Shown here: positions 53,942 through 62,596 of the stretch, piece after piece
Layout: every line of letters begins with the position of its first letter
Numbering within the stretch: position 1 is the stretch's first letter
Origin: Bacteroidales bacterium UBA1374
GTDB taxonomy: Bacteria > Bacteroidota > Bacteroidia > Bacteroidales > UBA932
DNA: 64,000 bases
Reading direction: 5' to 3'
Assembly: GCA_002305545.1 (NCBI GenBank)
Contig: DBRG01000017.1
Location: 141,656 to 205,655, forward strand
The notes under the pieces: generated by a model
The model's database searches: none
Seen by the model: only the letters and a program-made list of their open reading frames with translations
What the model was told of the DNA's origin: nothing
Translations under genes and position numbers: made by a program

Positions 53942-54533
53942 CGCTCCTAAGTTTTTTATTGGCGGCACACTGCAATATATGCGCCGGGACCACCATGATG
54001 ATAACAAAAGCTATGGCTATGAGCGGGATTGTGTTGATCCCGTCCACCCACAAAAAGGCAAAGGACAGCAGTATCCCGATCAATCCGCAAACGATGAATG
54101 GCTTGTACAGAACCAGGAGCCCGGAAGTGCTCACCCCAATGGATACAAGCAGTGTGATCACAAAAGTGGCGGGAAAAGGGTGAGCCAGGAAGGCTGCCAC
54201 TGCACACAGGAACATGGCCACGGCTAGCAGGATCCATATCCTGGCAATGACTTTGCCCATGTGTGACTGGGATGCGCCCTGCGTACGGGTCTTGCCTCTT
54301 TCCATGATCCCGTAAATGATCCATCCCAGAACCGGAATGGCAAGCCACAACAGGTTGTACATATAATCATCTGTTTGACGGATGGCAAACCAGACAGCCA
54401 GGGCCGTGAGCACACTCACATAGCCAAAAATCAGCATGGGGCGTGCTGCATTTTTCTCCATTCCCTTACGGGTATTGTCGATCATCCTGGTGATCAACTC
54501 GAGACTTTCTTTTTCATTCATGACTTTTTCCAT
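53934..54533 (-). CDS. Multi-pass membrane protein of regulator pair
   Basis: A 199-residue protein of no recognised function. A cytosolic helix (about 1-28) precedes two membrane segments (about 32-75), a charged loop (ERGKTRTQGASQSHMGK) and three or four further segments (about 93-190). The start at 54533 is followed by a second Met at codon 5. It is first in the operon with the winged-helix regulator and has a perfect -7 box about 24 bases upstream. Similar two-gene units are frequent in Bacteroidota genomes. Confidence 0.75.
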   Translation of the reverse strand: MEKVMNEKESLELITRMIDNTRKGMEKNAARPMLIFGYVSVLTALAVWFAIRQTDDYMYNLLWLAIPVLGWIIYGIMERGKTRTQGASQSHMGKVIARIWILLAVAMFLCAVAAFLAHPFPATFVITLLVSIGVSTSGLLVLYKPFIVCGLIGILLSFAFLWVDGINTIPLIAIAFVIIMVVPAHILQCAANKKLRSDV

Positions 54534-54556
54534 GGCTTAATTACTTAATGTTGTCA

Positions 54557-54564
54557 CAAATATA
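54557..54564 (-). promoter_or_regulatory. Predicted -7 box of the membrane protein-regulator operon
   Basis: The minus strand reads TATATTTG, a perfect match, with a leader of about 20 bases. Confidence 0.55.
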
Positions 54565-54607
54565 AAGTACTTTATTTAATTAACCAAATATTTTTTAAAA
54601 AACTTTT

Positions 54608-54615
54608 TATATTTG
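54608..54615 (+). promoter_or_regulatory. Predicted -7 box of the metY-metX-thrA-asd operon
   Basis: TATATTTG, a perfect match. Transcription would start near 54620, leaving a leader of about 126 bases before metY. Confidence 0.6.
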
Positions 54616-54617
54616 TG

Positions 54618-54676
54618 ATGTGAATCGTCATTTTCACATATCGTCTATGATAATGCAAATGCATCGTTAAGATGCA
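54618..54676 (+). promoter_or_regulatory. Two inverted repeats in the metY leader
   Basis: First repeat: ATGTGAA (54618-54624) and TTCACAT (54633-54639), eight bases apart, overlapping the predicted start site, so it may be a repressor site or a 5' hairpin. Second repeat: TGCATC (54660-54665) and GATGCA (54671-54676) around GTTAA. I could not match the leader to a known SAM riboswitch class. Methionine-responsive control is plausible but unproven. Confidence 0.5.
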
Positions 54677-54745
54677 ATTCTGCCCTGTACTGTTTTCCAG
54701 TTTCTAGTCTCTCTCCATTATTTTCATTTTTTAATAACTGAATTC

Positions 54746-56026
54746 ATGTCTGTATACAAGCATTTTGAAACCATGCAGGTCCATGCCGGGCATAAAGCGG
54801 ATCCGGCTACAGGCTCCTGTGCTACCCCCCTTTACCAGACTGCCTCTTTCCGGTTCAGGGACATGGACCATGCGGCGCGTCTATTCCAGTTGCAGGAAGA
54901 AGGTTATATCTATTCCCGCCTGTCAAATCCTACGGTCAGTGTACTGGAGGAGCGCCTGGCCGCCCTGGAAAACTGTTCGGGGGCCGTTGCCGTTTCCTCC
55001 GGCCAGGCTGCCCTTTTTCTCACTATATCTAACCTGGCCGTGCCGGGAGACAATTTTGTGGCCTTTCCTTCCCTGTATGGGGGAACCTATTCCCTTTTCC
55101 GGGACCGGTTACGTGAATTGGATATCGCCGTTCGTTTTGCACCCGGAAAAGAAACGGAAGACATCCTGGCCCTTATTGACAGCCGCACCAAGGGCCTGTT
55201 TGTGGAAACAATCGCCAATTCAGATTTTTATGTTCCTGATTTTGATGCGCTGGCAGCGATTTGTCAACAAAAACAGATTCCCCTTATTGTAGACAATACC
55301 TTCGGAGGGGGCGGGTATCTGTTTCACCCGGCAGATCACGGAGCAGCAGTCATTACGCACTCAGCCACCAAATGGATTGGAGGACACGGCAACAGCATAG
55401 CCGGGATCCTTGCCGAGGCCGGGACTTTCAACTGGGATAATCCCCGTTTCCCGCAATTCACCGAAAATTGTTCTTCATACCATGGTTTGAATTTTCATGC
55501 TTCTTTTGGTAATATGGCTTTCTGCACCAGGGCAAGGGCACTGGGCCTGCGCGACTGGGGCTGCTGTCTTTCCCCTTTCAATGCACTGCTCATCCTTCAG
55601 GGAATAGAAACCCTGTCTCTGCGCATGCAACGGTCCATGGACAACACCCTGGAGCTGGCGCTCTGGCTTGGCAAACAAAAGCAGGTTTCGGAGGTGTGTT
55701 ATCCGGGTTTGAAAACACATGCCTCCTATAATCATGTAAAAAAATACTTCCACGGCGGAGCAGGGGCCGTATTCAGTTTTACCCTCAGGGCAGACCGCTC
55801 CGGCAGTGCAGCTTTTGTGGACCGTCTCCAGCTGATCACCCACCTGGCTAACGTGGGAGACAACAAAACCCTGATCACCCACCCCGCTTCCACCACACAC
55901 GGACAAATGCCCGATGATGCCCTCAAAGCAGCCGGTATTGGTCCGGGTACTTTACGCCTGTCGGTTGGTATTGAGCATATTGACGATCTTAAGAGTGACT
56001 TGCGGCAAGCCCTGGTTTCCTGTTGA
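54746..56026 (+). CDS. metY: O-acetylhomoserine sulfhydrylase (MetY)
   Basis: A 426-residue PLP enzyme of the Cys/Met metabolism family. The cofactor lysine is Lys209 in THSATKWIGGHG. SRLSNPTVSVLEERLAALE and AVAVSSGQAALF are typical of MetY and not MetB or MetC. Length is also MetY-like (about 425). It converts O-acetylhomoserine and sulfide to homocysteine. Its TGA overlaps the metX ATG, and MetX makes its substrate, so the pair forms a direct two-step unit. Confidence 0.93.
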   Translation: MSVYKHFETMQVHAGHKADPATGSCATPLYQTASFRFRDMDHAARLFQLQEEGYIYSRLSNPTVSVLEERLAALENCSGAVAVSSGQAALFLTISNLAVPGDNFVAFPSLYGGTYSLFRDRLRELDIAVRFAPGKETEDILALIDSRTKGLFVETIANSDFYVPDFDALAAICQQKQIPLIVDNTFGGGGYLFHPADHGAAVITHSATKWIGGHGNSIAGILAEAGTFNWDNPRFPQFTENCSSYHGLNFHASFGNMAFCTRARALGLRDWGCCLSPFNALLILQGIETLSLRMQRSMDNTLELALWLGKQKQVSEVCYPGLKTHASYNHVKKYFHGGAGAVFSFTLRADRSGSAAFVDRLQLITHLANVGDNKTLITHPASTTHGQMPDDALKAAGIGPGTLRLSVGIEHIDDLKSDLRQALVSC

Positions 56027-57042
56027 TGAAAGAGAACACTTATATATATAAGGAGCCTTTTCTTTTGGAAAGCGGGTCGGTATTGCCCGGGATACGCATA
56101 CACTATCATTGCAGTCCGGGTTTTATGACCGGCAGAAAGGTGGTCTGGATATGCCATGCCCTGACAGCCAACTCAAACCCGCTTGAATGGTGGCCCACCA
56201 TGGTTGGGCCGGGAAAATTCCTTGATTCCGGGCGGGAATATATTGTCTGTGCCAATGTCCAGGGATCCTGTTACGGTTCCACGCAACCCCATGCTACTGA
56301 TTTTCCTGTGATAACCATCCGTGATATGGTGAAAGCACACGAGTTGCTTCGCCTGCATCTGGGTATTGAGCATATTGACCTGCTCACAGGGGGTTCCAGC
56401 GGGGGTTTTCAAGCCCTTGAGTGGGCCATAGAGAATCCCGGCCTGACAGGCAACCTGTGCCTGATCGCCTGCAATGCACGCATCAGTCCCTGGGCCACGG
56501 CATTCAATGAATCACAACGTATGGCCCTTCTGGCCGATACGACTTTCGGCCCCCAGGAAGAACCCCGGGCAGGCCGCCGGGGACTGGCGGCGGCACGATC
56601 CATTGCCCTGCTCTCTTACCGGTCGTATGAGGGGTATTGTAAAACCCAGTCAGAACAGGAGGATGATATGCTGATGGCTTCCAAAGCCTGTTCTTACCAG
56701 CAATACCAGGGAGAAAAGCTGGCAGACCGGTTCAGCCCTTACAGTTACTACACCCTTACCTTAAGCCTGGATTCGCACAATGTGGGGCGTAATCGCGGTG
56801 GCACAGCCAAAGCCTTGTCACGTATAAAAGCTCGTACCCTGTGCATTGGCATTGACAACGACCTGCTTTTTCCCATTTCAGAAATGGAAATCCTGGCCCG
56901 TCGCATACCCGGAGCTGTCCTGGAGGTCATTTCATCCGATTTTGGACATGACGGCTTTTTACTGGAACACGAACAAATAACATCTTCTTTATGCAAGTTC
57001 TTAAATTCGGAGGCAGCTCACTGGCCAATGCCTCAGCCATAA
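56026..57042 (+). CDS. metX: Homoserine O-acetyltransferase (MetX)
   Basis: A 338-residue alpha/beta-hydrolase-fold acyltransferase, starting at ATG 56026 inside the metY stop. Motifs: WICHALTANSNPLEWW, NVQGSCYGST, nucleophile Ser124 in GGSSGGFQALEW, acid Asp in DNDLLFPISEM and His in FGHDGFLL. It acetylates homoserine for methionine synthesis. The last 52 bases lie in a different frame under the start of thrA; the final residues after LCKFL look like a non-conserved tail. Confidence 0.93.
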   Translation: MKENTYIYKEPFLLESGSVLPGIRIHYHCSPGFMTGRKVVWICHALTANSNPLEWWPTMVGPGKFLDSGREYIVCANVQGSCYGSTQPHATDFPVITIRDMVKAHELLRLHLGIEHIDLLTGGSSGGFQALEWAIENPGLTGNLCLIACNARISPWATAFNESQRMALLADTTFGPQEEPRAGRRGLAAARSIALLSYRSYEGYCKTQSEQEDDMLMASKACSYQQYQGEKLADRFSPYSYYTLTLSLDSHNVGRNRGGTAKALSRIKARTLCIGIDNDLLFPISEMEILARRIPGAVLEVISSDFGHDGFLLEHEQITSSLCKFLNSEAAHWPMPQP

Positions 57043-59392
57043 GTCAGGTTATGAAAATTATCCGGATTGCCTCGGCCAGGGATAAAACCATTGTGGTTGC
57101 CTCGGCCCTGAGTGGTGTGACCGATACGCTGATACGTGCAGGGATCATGGCCGGCAGCGGAGATACCGGTTATACTACATTGATAGACGATCTGCAAGCA
57201 AGGCATATCACAGTTATAAACGAGCTGCTTCCATCGGAACCAGGTCCCGGTGTCGGGGTTGAGTTATCGCTGTTGTTTGATAAGCTGCGTGATATATGCC
57301 GAGGGGCTTTCATGATAGGGGAAATCAGCCCTGCCACTTCCGATCTGATTGCCGGTTTCGGGGAGTTGTTTTCCACCCGGATCCTGGAAGCAACATGCAC
57401 CTCCATGGGACTAAGTTGCCACTGGGCAGACGCCCGTGAAATCATCCGGACCGGTCCCTCCTCTTCCCAACCGGTGGTCAACACCGCCGTGACGCAGCGC
57501 AATGTCCGGGAATTGTTGCGCAACAACCTGTCAAAGATTATTCTTGTACCGGGTTTCATTGCCTCCGATGATCAGGGCAGGACAACCACCCTGGGAAGGG
57601 GAGGATCAGATTACACGGCATCGTTGCTGGCTGTAGCGGCAAAAGCCCGCATGCTGTGGATCTGGACCGATGTGAACGGGATGATGACGGCAGATCCACG
57701 AATCGTTCCCCAGGCACGTACCATTGAGAACATATCGTATAAAGAAGCGTTGGAGATCTCGCATTTCGGTGCGCGGGTGGTGTACCCTCCCACCATACAG
57801 CCGGTCGTTTCGAAAGGCATCCCCATCATGGTAAAAAACACCTTTGATCCTGAAGGCCCCGGAACACTCATCGAGCAGGACCCGCCCGAAGGCAAAGATA
57901 AAGATCAGGGGTATTTCAGGCAGCGACCACATAGCCCTGTTATCCATGGAAGGAAGCGGAATGGTGGGCATACCGGGGTATTCAAGCCGCCTTTTCAATG
58001 CGCTGGCGCAGCAGCAGATCAACATCATTCTCATAACGCAGGCATCTTCGGTGCACACCATGCTGGTGGCTATTGACCAGGCCGATGCGCAGAAAGCCAG
58101 GAAAGCCGCCGATGAAATCTTTGCCTACGAAATTTCGCTGCAGAAAGTGGAACCCTTTGAAAGTAGAAAATGGTTTTTCCATTATCAGTCTTATTGGCGA
58201 CGATATGAAAAACCAATCCGGGGCAAGCGGCCGTATGTTTGAGGCCATAGGCCGCCGCAACATCACCATCCGGGCCATAGCCCAGGGATCCTCTGAAAAA
58301 AACGTTTCGGCTGTTGTGGCTACAAACGATGCAGCGGAAGCCATCCGGGCAGTACACCAGGAGTTCTTCGGATCTTCTGAACGCCGTATCAACCTTTTTA
58401 TTGCAGGCTGGGGCAATGTGGGAAAAAGCCTGACCGCCATGATCTTCAGTCAACGGGAAGCATGGGCCGTGCAGGAAGGTATCAGGGTACAGATCTGCGG
58501 GATCTGCAACAGTAAAAGAATGATCCTGAATAAGGAAGGGCTGGCTCCTGACCAGATCGGACAGGCCCTGTCCTGCGACGGGGAATTGTACCGGAACGGG
58601 ACTTTTATTGACAAAATCATAGAAATGAATCTGAGAAACAGCGTGTTTGCAGACTGTACAGCTGACCATTTCATAGCCCTGCGCTACGAAGATATTATAA
58701 TGGCCAAAATAGCCGTAGTGACCTGTAATAAGATTGCCAACACCCTGGGTATGGATTATTATCACAAACTGCACCGCCAGGCGGTCAGTCAACATGTTCC
58801 TTTCCTTTATGAAACCAATGTAGGCGCAGCGCTCCCGGTGATTTGCCTGATCCGGCAGATGCGCCTCTGCGGGGACACCCCTGAACGGGTGGAGGCCTGT
58901 CTTTCAGGAACCCTGAACTATGTTTTCAGCCGTTATGACGGCCAGACTCCATTCCACCGGATTGTGGAAGAAGCCTCAAGTCTTGGTTATGCCGAGCCGG
59001 ATCCCATGGCAGACATTTCAGGAAAGGATGTAATGCGCAAAACGTTGATCCTGGCACGCGAATGTGGAATGGACATAGAAGAAAGCCAGGTTAACACCGC
59101 CTCATTTCTTCCCCCGCAATGGCCCTGTGAAGAACACTTCAGGTCCCTATACCTGGAAAGCCGGCAAAAGGAAGGGACACTGCGATACGTTTCCACAATA
59201 GACAACCGGGGCGTTAAGGCCGGCCTGGAAGTGGTGCCCCGGGAACATCCCTTTTCAAGAATCCGCGGGACAGACGTGTCGGTTATCCTTTACAGCCGGT
59301 TATATCCCAACGGGTTGCGCGTGGAAGGAGCGGGAGCCGGCGGCCGGCAGACAGCTTCCGGATTGATCAACGACATTCTTCAATGCGTATGA
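56991..59392 (+). pseudogene. thrA: Bifunctional aspartokinase/homoserine dehydrogenase, two frameshifts
   Basis: The gene encodes a ThrA fusion across three frames. Part 1 from 56991: aspartokinase catalytic domain (KFGGSSLANA, LGRGGSDYTASLLAV, MTADPRIVP). Part 2, about 57904-58155: first ACT region (GISGSDHIALLSMEGSGMVGIPG). Part 3, about 58157-59392: second ACT region (FSIISLIGDDMKNQSG), NAD-binding FIAGWGNVGKSL, and homoserine dehydrogenase. One extra base lies near 57903 and one in the TTT at 58156-58158. Removing both gives one frame of 799 residues, the normal ThrA length. Either sequencing errors or a recent pseudogene; all domains are otherwise intact. Confidence 0.88.
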
Positions 59393-60396
59393 ACAGAAAT
59401 GTAATGGTCGCAGGTGCGACCGGACTGGTGGGCAGAACCATGATCAAAATACTGGAAGAAAGGAACTTCCCGGCAGATCACCTGGTTGCCGTGGCATCGG
59501 AACGCCCGGAAGGACGAACGGTTTCTTTCCGGGGGAAAAAAGTCGGGGTGACCACCCTGCCTGCTGCACTGAAAGAGGAACCGGGCATAGCCTTCTTTTC
59601 TGCAGGGAAAGACGTTTCCGGAACCTGGGCTCCGCTTTTTGTACAAGCCGGCTGGAAGGTGGTAGACAATTCCTCCTGCTGGAGGATGTCCGGGGATGTG
59701 AAGCTGGTAGTCCCCGAGATCAACGGTAATCTGCTCGGCCCCGATGACCGGCTGGTTGCCAATCCCAATTGCTCTACCATTCAGATGGTCCTGGCGCTGG
59801 CACCCCTGCACAAAAGGTACCGGTTGCAAAGGATCGTTGCCTGCACGTACCAGGCGGTGACCGGCTCGGGACAGAAAGGCCTGGAACGGATACTGGCAGA
59901 AAGAAAGGCCTGGGTTGCAGGAAACCCGCTGCCCCTGACAGGGAGCGTTTACCCCGGCCCTATTGACCTGAATGTGATACCGGCTATCGGCACCCTGACG
60001 CCCGATGGATACACAGAAGAAGAAATAAAAATGCGCGAAGAAACCCGAAAGATATTGGGTGACGTGAAAATCAGGGTCTCTGCCACTTGCGTGCGCGTAC
60101 CGGTCATAGCGGGTCACTGTGTGGCGGTCAATGCCCGTTTCGCAGAACCTTTTTCTTTGGAGGATGTCTGTTCGCTAATAAAAAGTTTCCCCGGCGTTGT
60201 GTTGAATGATACTTCAGCCGGTCCCGGATTTGCCGTGCCACGGGAAGCAGAAGGTACGGATCCTGTCTATGTAGGAAGGATCCGGAGAGATCCTACGGAA
60301 GAAAACACATTGGAATTGTGGACAGTGGCCGACAACCTTCGAAAGGGAGCTGCACTGAACGCCATACAGATCGGCGAATTGCTGTTGCGGTTCTGA
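59383..60396 (+). CDS. asd: Aspartate-semialdehyde dehydrogenase
   Basis: A 337-residue enzyme. NADP-binding VMVAGATGLVGRTM at the N-terminus, catalytic Cys130 in NPNCSTIQ, and conserved RVPVIAGHC with substrate-binding Arg and His. It reduces aspartyl phosphate to aspartate semialdehyde, linking the aspartokinase and homoserine dehydrogenase halves of ThrA. Its start overlaps the thrA end by 10 bases (ATGCGTATGA), so it is co-translated in the operon. A second ATG two codons later is an alternative start. Confidence 0.95.
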   Translation: MRMNRNVMVAGATGLVGRTMIKILEERNFPADHLVAVASERPEGRTVSFRGKKVGVTTLPAALKEEPGIAFFSAGKDVSGTWAPLFVQAGWKVVDNSSCWRMSGDVKLVVPEINGNLLGPDDRLVANPNCSTIQMVLALAPLHKRYRLQRIVACTYQAVTGSGQKGLERILAERKAWVAGNPLPLTGSVYPGPIDLNVIPAIGTLTPDGYTEEEIKMREETRKILGDVKIRVSATCVRVPVIAGHCVAVNARFAEPFSLEDVCSLIKSFPGVVLNDTSAGPGFAVPREAEGTDPVYVGRIRRDPTEENTLELWTVADNLRKGAALNAIQIGELLLRF

Positions 60397-60397
60397 A

Positions 60398-61759
60398 TCA
60401 GAACGGAAGCAGAGGCCAGGTATACCTGAGCGAACGGAAACGTTCTATGGTCAGACTATCCATATTGTCTGCAGAGAAAGGTAAAATGTCGATATCTTGT
60501 GCAAACAGGCCTGCCATACGGCCGTATTTATATTCATAGGTAAAACGCCCCAGTGAATCGAGTCTTTGTGCGTTATCAGGATCCTTTCTTGGAACCGATA
60601 CATAAAATTGCGCATTCGACTGTCCAAGCCTGTAAGTGAGCAGATTGTCCTTCAACAGCGTGTAATACAGCTCGCGTGCTGTTTCCAGCGCTGGATCTAT
60701 GATTTCCACATCCGGAGCTATCAGGTCCCTGTACGGATACTGGTCACCCTGCCTGAATTGGCGCAAATGCTCCAGCATCAGTGTTAAAGTTTCCAGCTGG
60801 TAAGGATAATGGGTACACCCCAGGACCAGGTAACGCAATGGTTTTGGGTCATTGCTTCGGCGCAGTTTTTCCATAAGGCTCAACAGGTGGTACCGTGCGT
60901 AATTCTCCGCTGCGTTCAGTTGCAGGTGTGCCGGATCTTCAGGTGTGCCTTCATATAACATTTTACTGAATGAAAAATCAAAGCCATAGGCCGGCAACAG
61001 ATCAAGTTCAATCTTATATTCTGGGTGATCCGGCGACGGCCCCCGGTATCCATCCCTTGGACCGGTCGCCTCTGTGCAGACAAAATCCCTTTCCCCGTCA
61101 ACGGCTTCTGCAAAACCCAGAGATCCATGGCTTACTACCAGGATATTGTCACCGTAACCCCTCTCAAGGGCAAGGGCACGAAAAGTGTTTTCATACCCCC
61201 CTGAAGCCACGGTGCCCACCGTTGCCAAAACGCCCACAGCCACCTCCTCACCGGGCTTTATCCTGTCCAGCGTGGCATTGACCCCGGCATTGATCACGCC
61301 AATGACCTTGATCCCCGAACCGCTCTCATCAAGGTACGCTCTTATATCCTCCAGGCCATATGCGGTAGCCGTATTGCAGGCTACTACCAGTATTTTAACT
61401 TGCCGGCCAAGCAGGAAAAAGGCATCCTGCATGATGAGTTCCCTCAGAAAGTCCGTCTTTTCCTCTGAAGGATAATTGCCATAAGGCATATTGGCCTGGT
61501 CCCCGAAATAAATATAATTCTCTCCATCCAGCAGGCGGCTGGCCATAATGGCCTCCATTACGGTCAGCCCCCCTGTTCCCGAATCAAAAATACCTATCGG
61601 CAGATCGTTGCGAACGGCGGGATAAGCAGAAAAGTCTGTGTAGTATACAGAATTTGAATCATCAAGAGCTGTTTCAATTATGGGTATGTGTGCCGGCCTG
61701 CCCTGGCATGAAGCCAGGAAAAGTACCAGTACCGGCCAAAGATCTTTTCTGATATTCAT
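60398..61759 (-). CDS. Glutamate racemase-like lipoprotein (predicted exported)
   Basis: A 453-residue protein with an N-terminal lipoprotein signal (LFLASC, Cys18) followed by an Asp/Glu racemase fold. Seen: GIFDSGTGGLTVMEA, first catalytic Cys128 in VACNTATAYG, and second catalytic Cys315 in LGCTHYP. Canonical MurI is about 270 residues and cytosolic; here an insertion of roughly 80 residues (about 210-290) and a C-terminal extension of about 90 are added. Both catalytic cysteines are kept, so racemase activity is plausible, but in the periplasm or outer membrane. It follows the PHP phosphatase with a one-base stop/start overlap. Confidence 0.8.
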   Translation of the reverse strand: MNIRKDLWPVLVLFLASCQGRPAHIPIIETALDDSNSVYYTDFSAYPAVRNDLPIGIFDSGTGGLTVMEAIMASRLLDGENYIYFGDQANMPYGNYPSEEKTDFLRELIMQDAFFLLGRQVKILVVACNTATAYGLEDIRAYLDESGSGIKVIGVINAGVNATLDRIKPGEEVAVGVLATVGTVASGGYENTFRALALERGYGDNILVVSHGSLGFAEAVDGERDFVCTEATGPRDGYRGPSPDHPEYKIELDLLPAYGFDFSFSKMLYEGTPEDPAHLQLNAAENYARYHLLSLMEKLRRSNDPKPLRYLVLGCTHYPYQLETLTLMLEHLRQFRQGDQYPYRDLIAPDVEIIDPALETARELYYTLLKDNLLTYRLGQSNAQFYVSVPRKDPDNAQRLDSLGRFTYEYKYGRMAGLFAQDIDILPFSADNMDSLTIERFRSLRYTWPLLPF

Positions 61760-62568
61760 TATGAATCAATTTTATAATATTCCGGTTTCCTGTTCCTGTA
61801 ATACACCCCGTAACGGAATCCGCACTGCCGGAGTATATCTGTATAAATTCCGAATTGCTCCCCGATCCTCTCATCTCCATGGGCGTCCGATCCCAGGCTC
61901 ACGGCTTCACCGCCCAACTCCCTGAAACGCCTGATGACGTTTTTATCCAGGGTCGGGGTTCCATACTGGAATTTCTGGTACGTTTTTGTGTTTATTTCAA
62001 ATGTTTTTCCATTTTGGGCCAGGATCTTCAATATGGGATCCAGCACATCGCCAAAGACCTTCATGGACACTTCGTGTTCCCGGTACGGGGCATACCGGGC
62101 CACGTAATCAAAATGGCCCAGTATGTCAAAATCGGGATATGCGCTTATACAGTATAAGATATCTTCCAGGTAAATGCCGTAGGCCTGCTTGTAATCATAA
62201 CCCTGGTAATACGTCCCGTGAAAAGGATCCGTACCCCGTACAAAATGCATGGAGGCAATGACTGTGTCAAAGGTATGCCTGTCCATAAAATCCTTGATTG
62301 AGTCAAGGCTGGCAGGCTGAATTCCAATTTCTACCCCTTTGAGCAGGACAAGAGAAGGAAATTTTTCCTTCAGCCCTTCGATTTCCTCCTGCTGGCGCTG
62401 CACATCAAATGTAAACAGTCTCACACCTTCAGGAGCGTCAAAGTCGTAATGGTCCGAGAAGCATATTCCGCCATAAGATCTTTGCAGGATCCTTTCGGCC
62501 GCCCTTCCCATATCCATTCTGCTGTCGGTAGAATGATGCGAGTGTGTGTGGTTATCAATATGAATCAT
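61759..62568 (-). CDS. PHP-domain phosphatase (histidinol-phosphatase-like)
   Basis: A 269-residue PHP-family metallohydrolase. Metal-binding segments: HIDNHTHSHHSTDS (N-terminus), CFSDHYDF, KGVEIG, ASMHFV, DILGHFDYVAR, FEINTKTY and SLGSDAHGDERIG (C-terminus). The HisK/HisJ type removes phosphate from histidinol phosphate; no other his genes are nearby, so a different phosphoester substrate is possible. Located 28 bases after enolase and directly before the racemase-like gene, in one transcript. Confidence 0.85.
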   Translation of the reverse strand: MIHIDNHTHSHHSTDSRMDMGRAAERILQRSYGGICFSDHYDFDAPEGVRLFTFDVQRQQEEIEGLKEKFPSLVLLKGVEIGIQPASLDSIKDFMDRHTFDTVIASMHFVRGTDPFHGTYYQGYDYKQAYGIYLEDILYCISAYPDFDILGHFDYVARYAPYREHEVSMKVFGDVLDPILKILAQNGKTFEINTKTYQKFQYGTPTLDKNVIRRFRELGGEAVSLGSDAHGDERIGEQFGIYTDILRQCGFRYGVYYRNRKPEYYKIDS

Positions 62569-62596
62569 CCGGCAGGACTTATCAGCACAGCCCCTG

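Noticed and set aside
53067..54533. An anti-phage defence locus formed by the AlbA_2 gene and the regulator/membrane pair
   Set aside because: The genes are convergent, belong to separate transcripts, and carry no effector or known defence signature; they look like ordinary regulatory genes.
54620..54745. SAM-I or SAM-II riboswitch before metY
   Set aside because: None of the conserved core sequences of those classes could be found; only two simple inverted repeats are seen.
57890..58160. Programmed ribosomal frameshifting in thrA
   Set aside because: Neither site has a classic slippery heptamer with a clear downstream structure, and two events would be needed in one gene; sequencing error or mutation is simpler.
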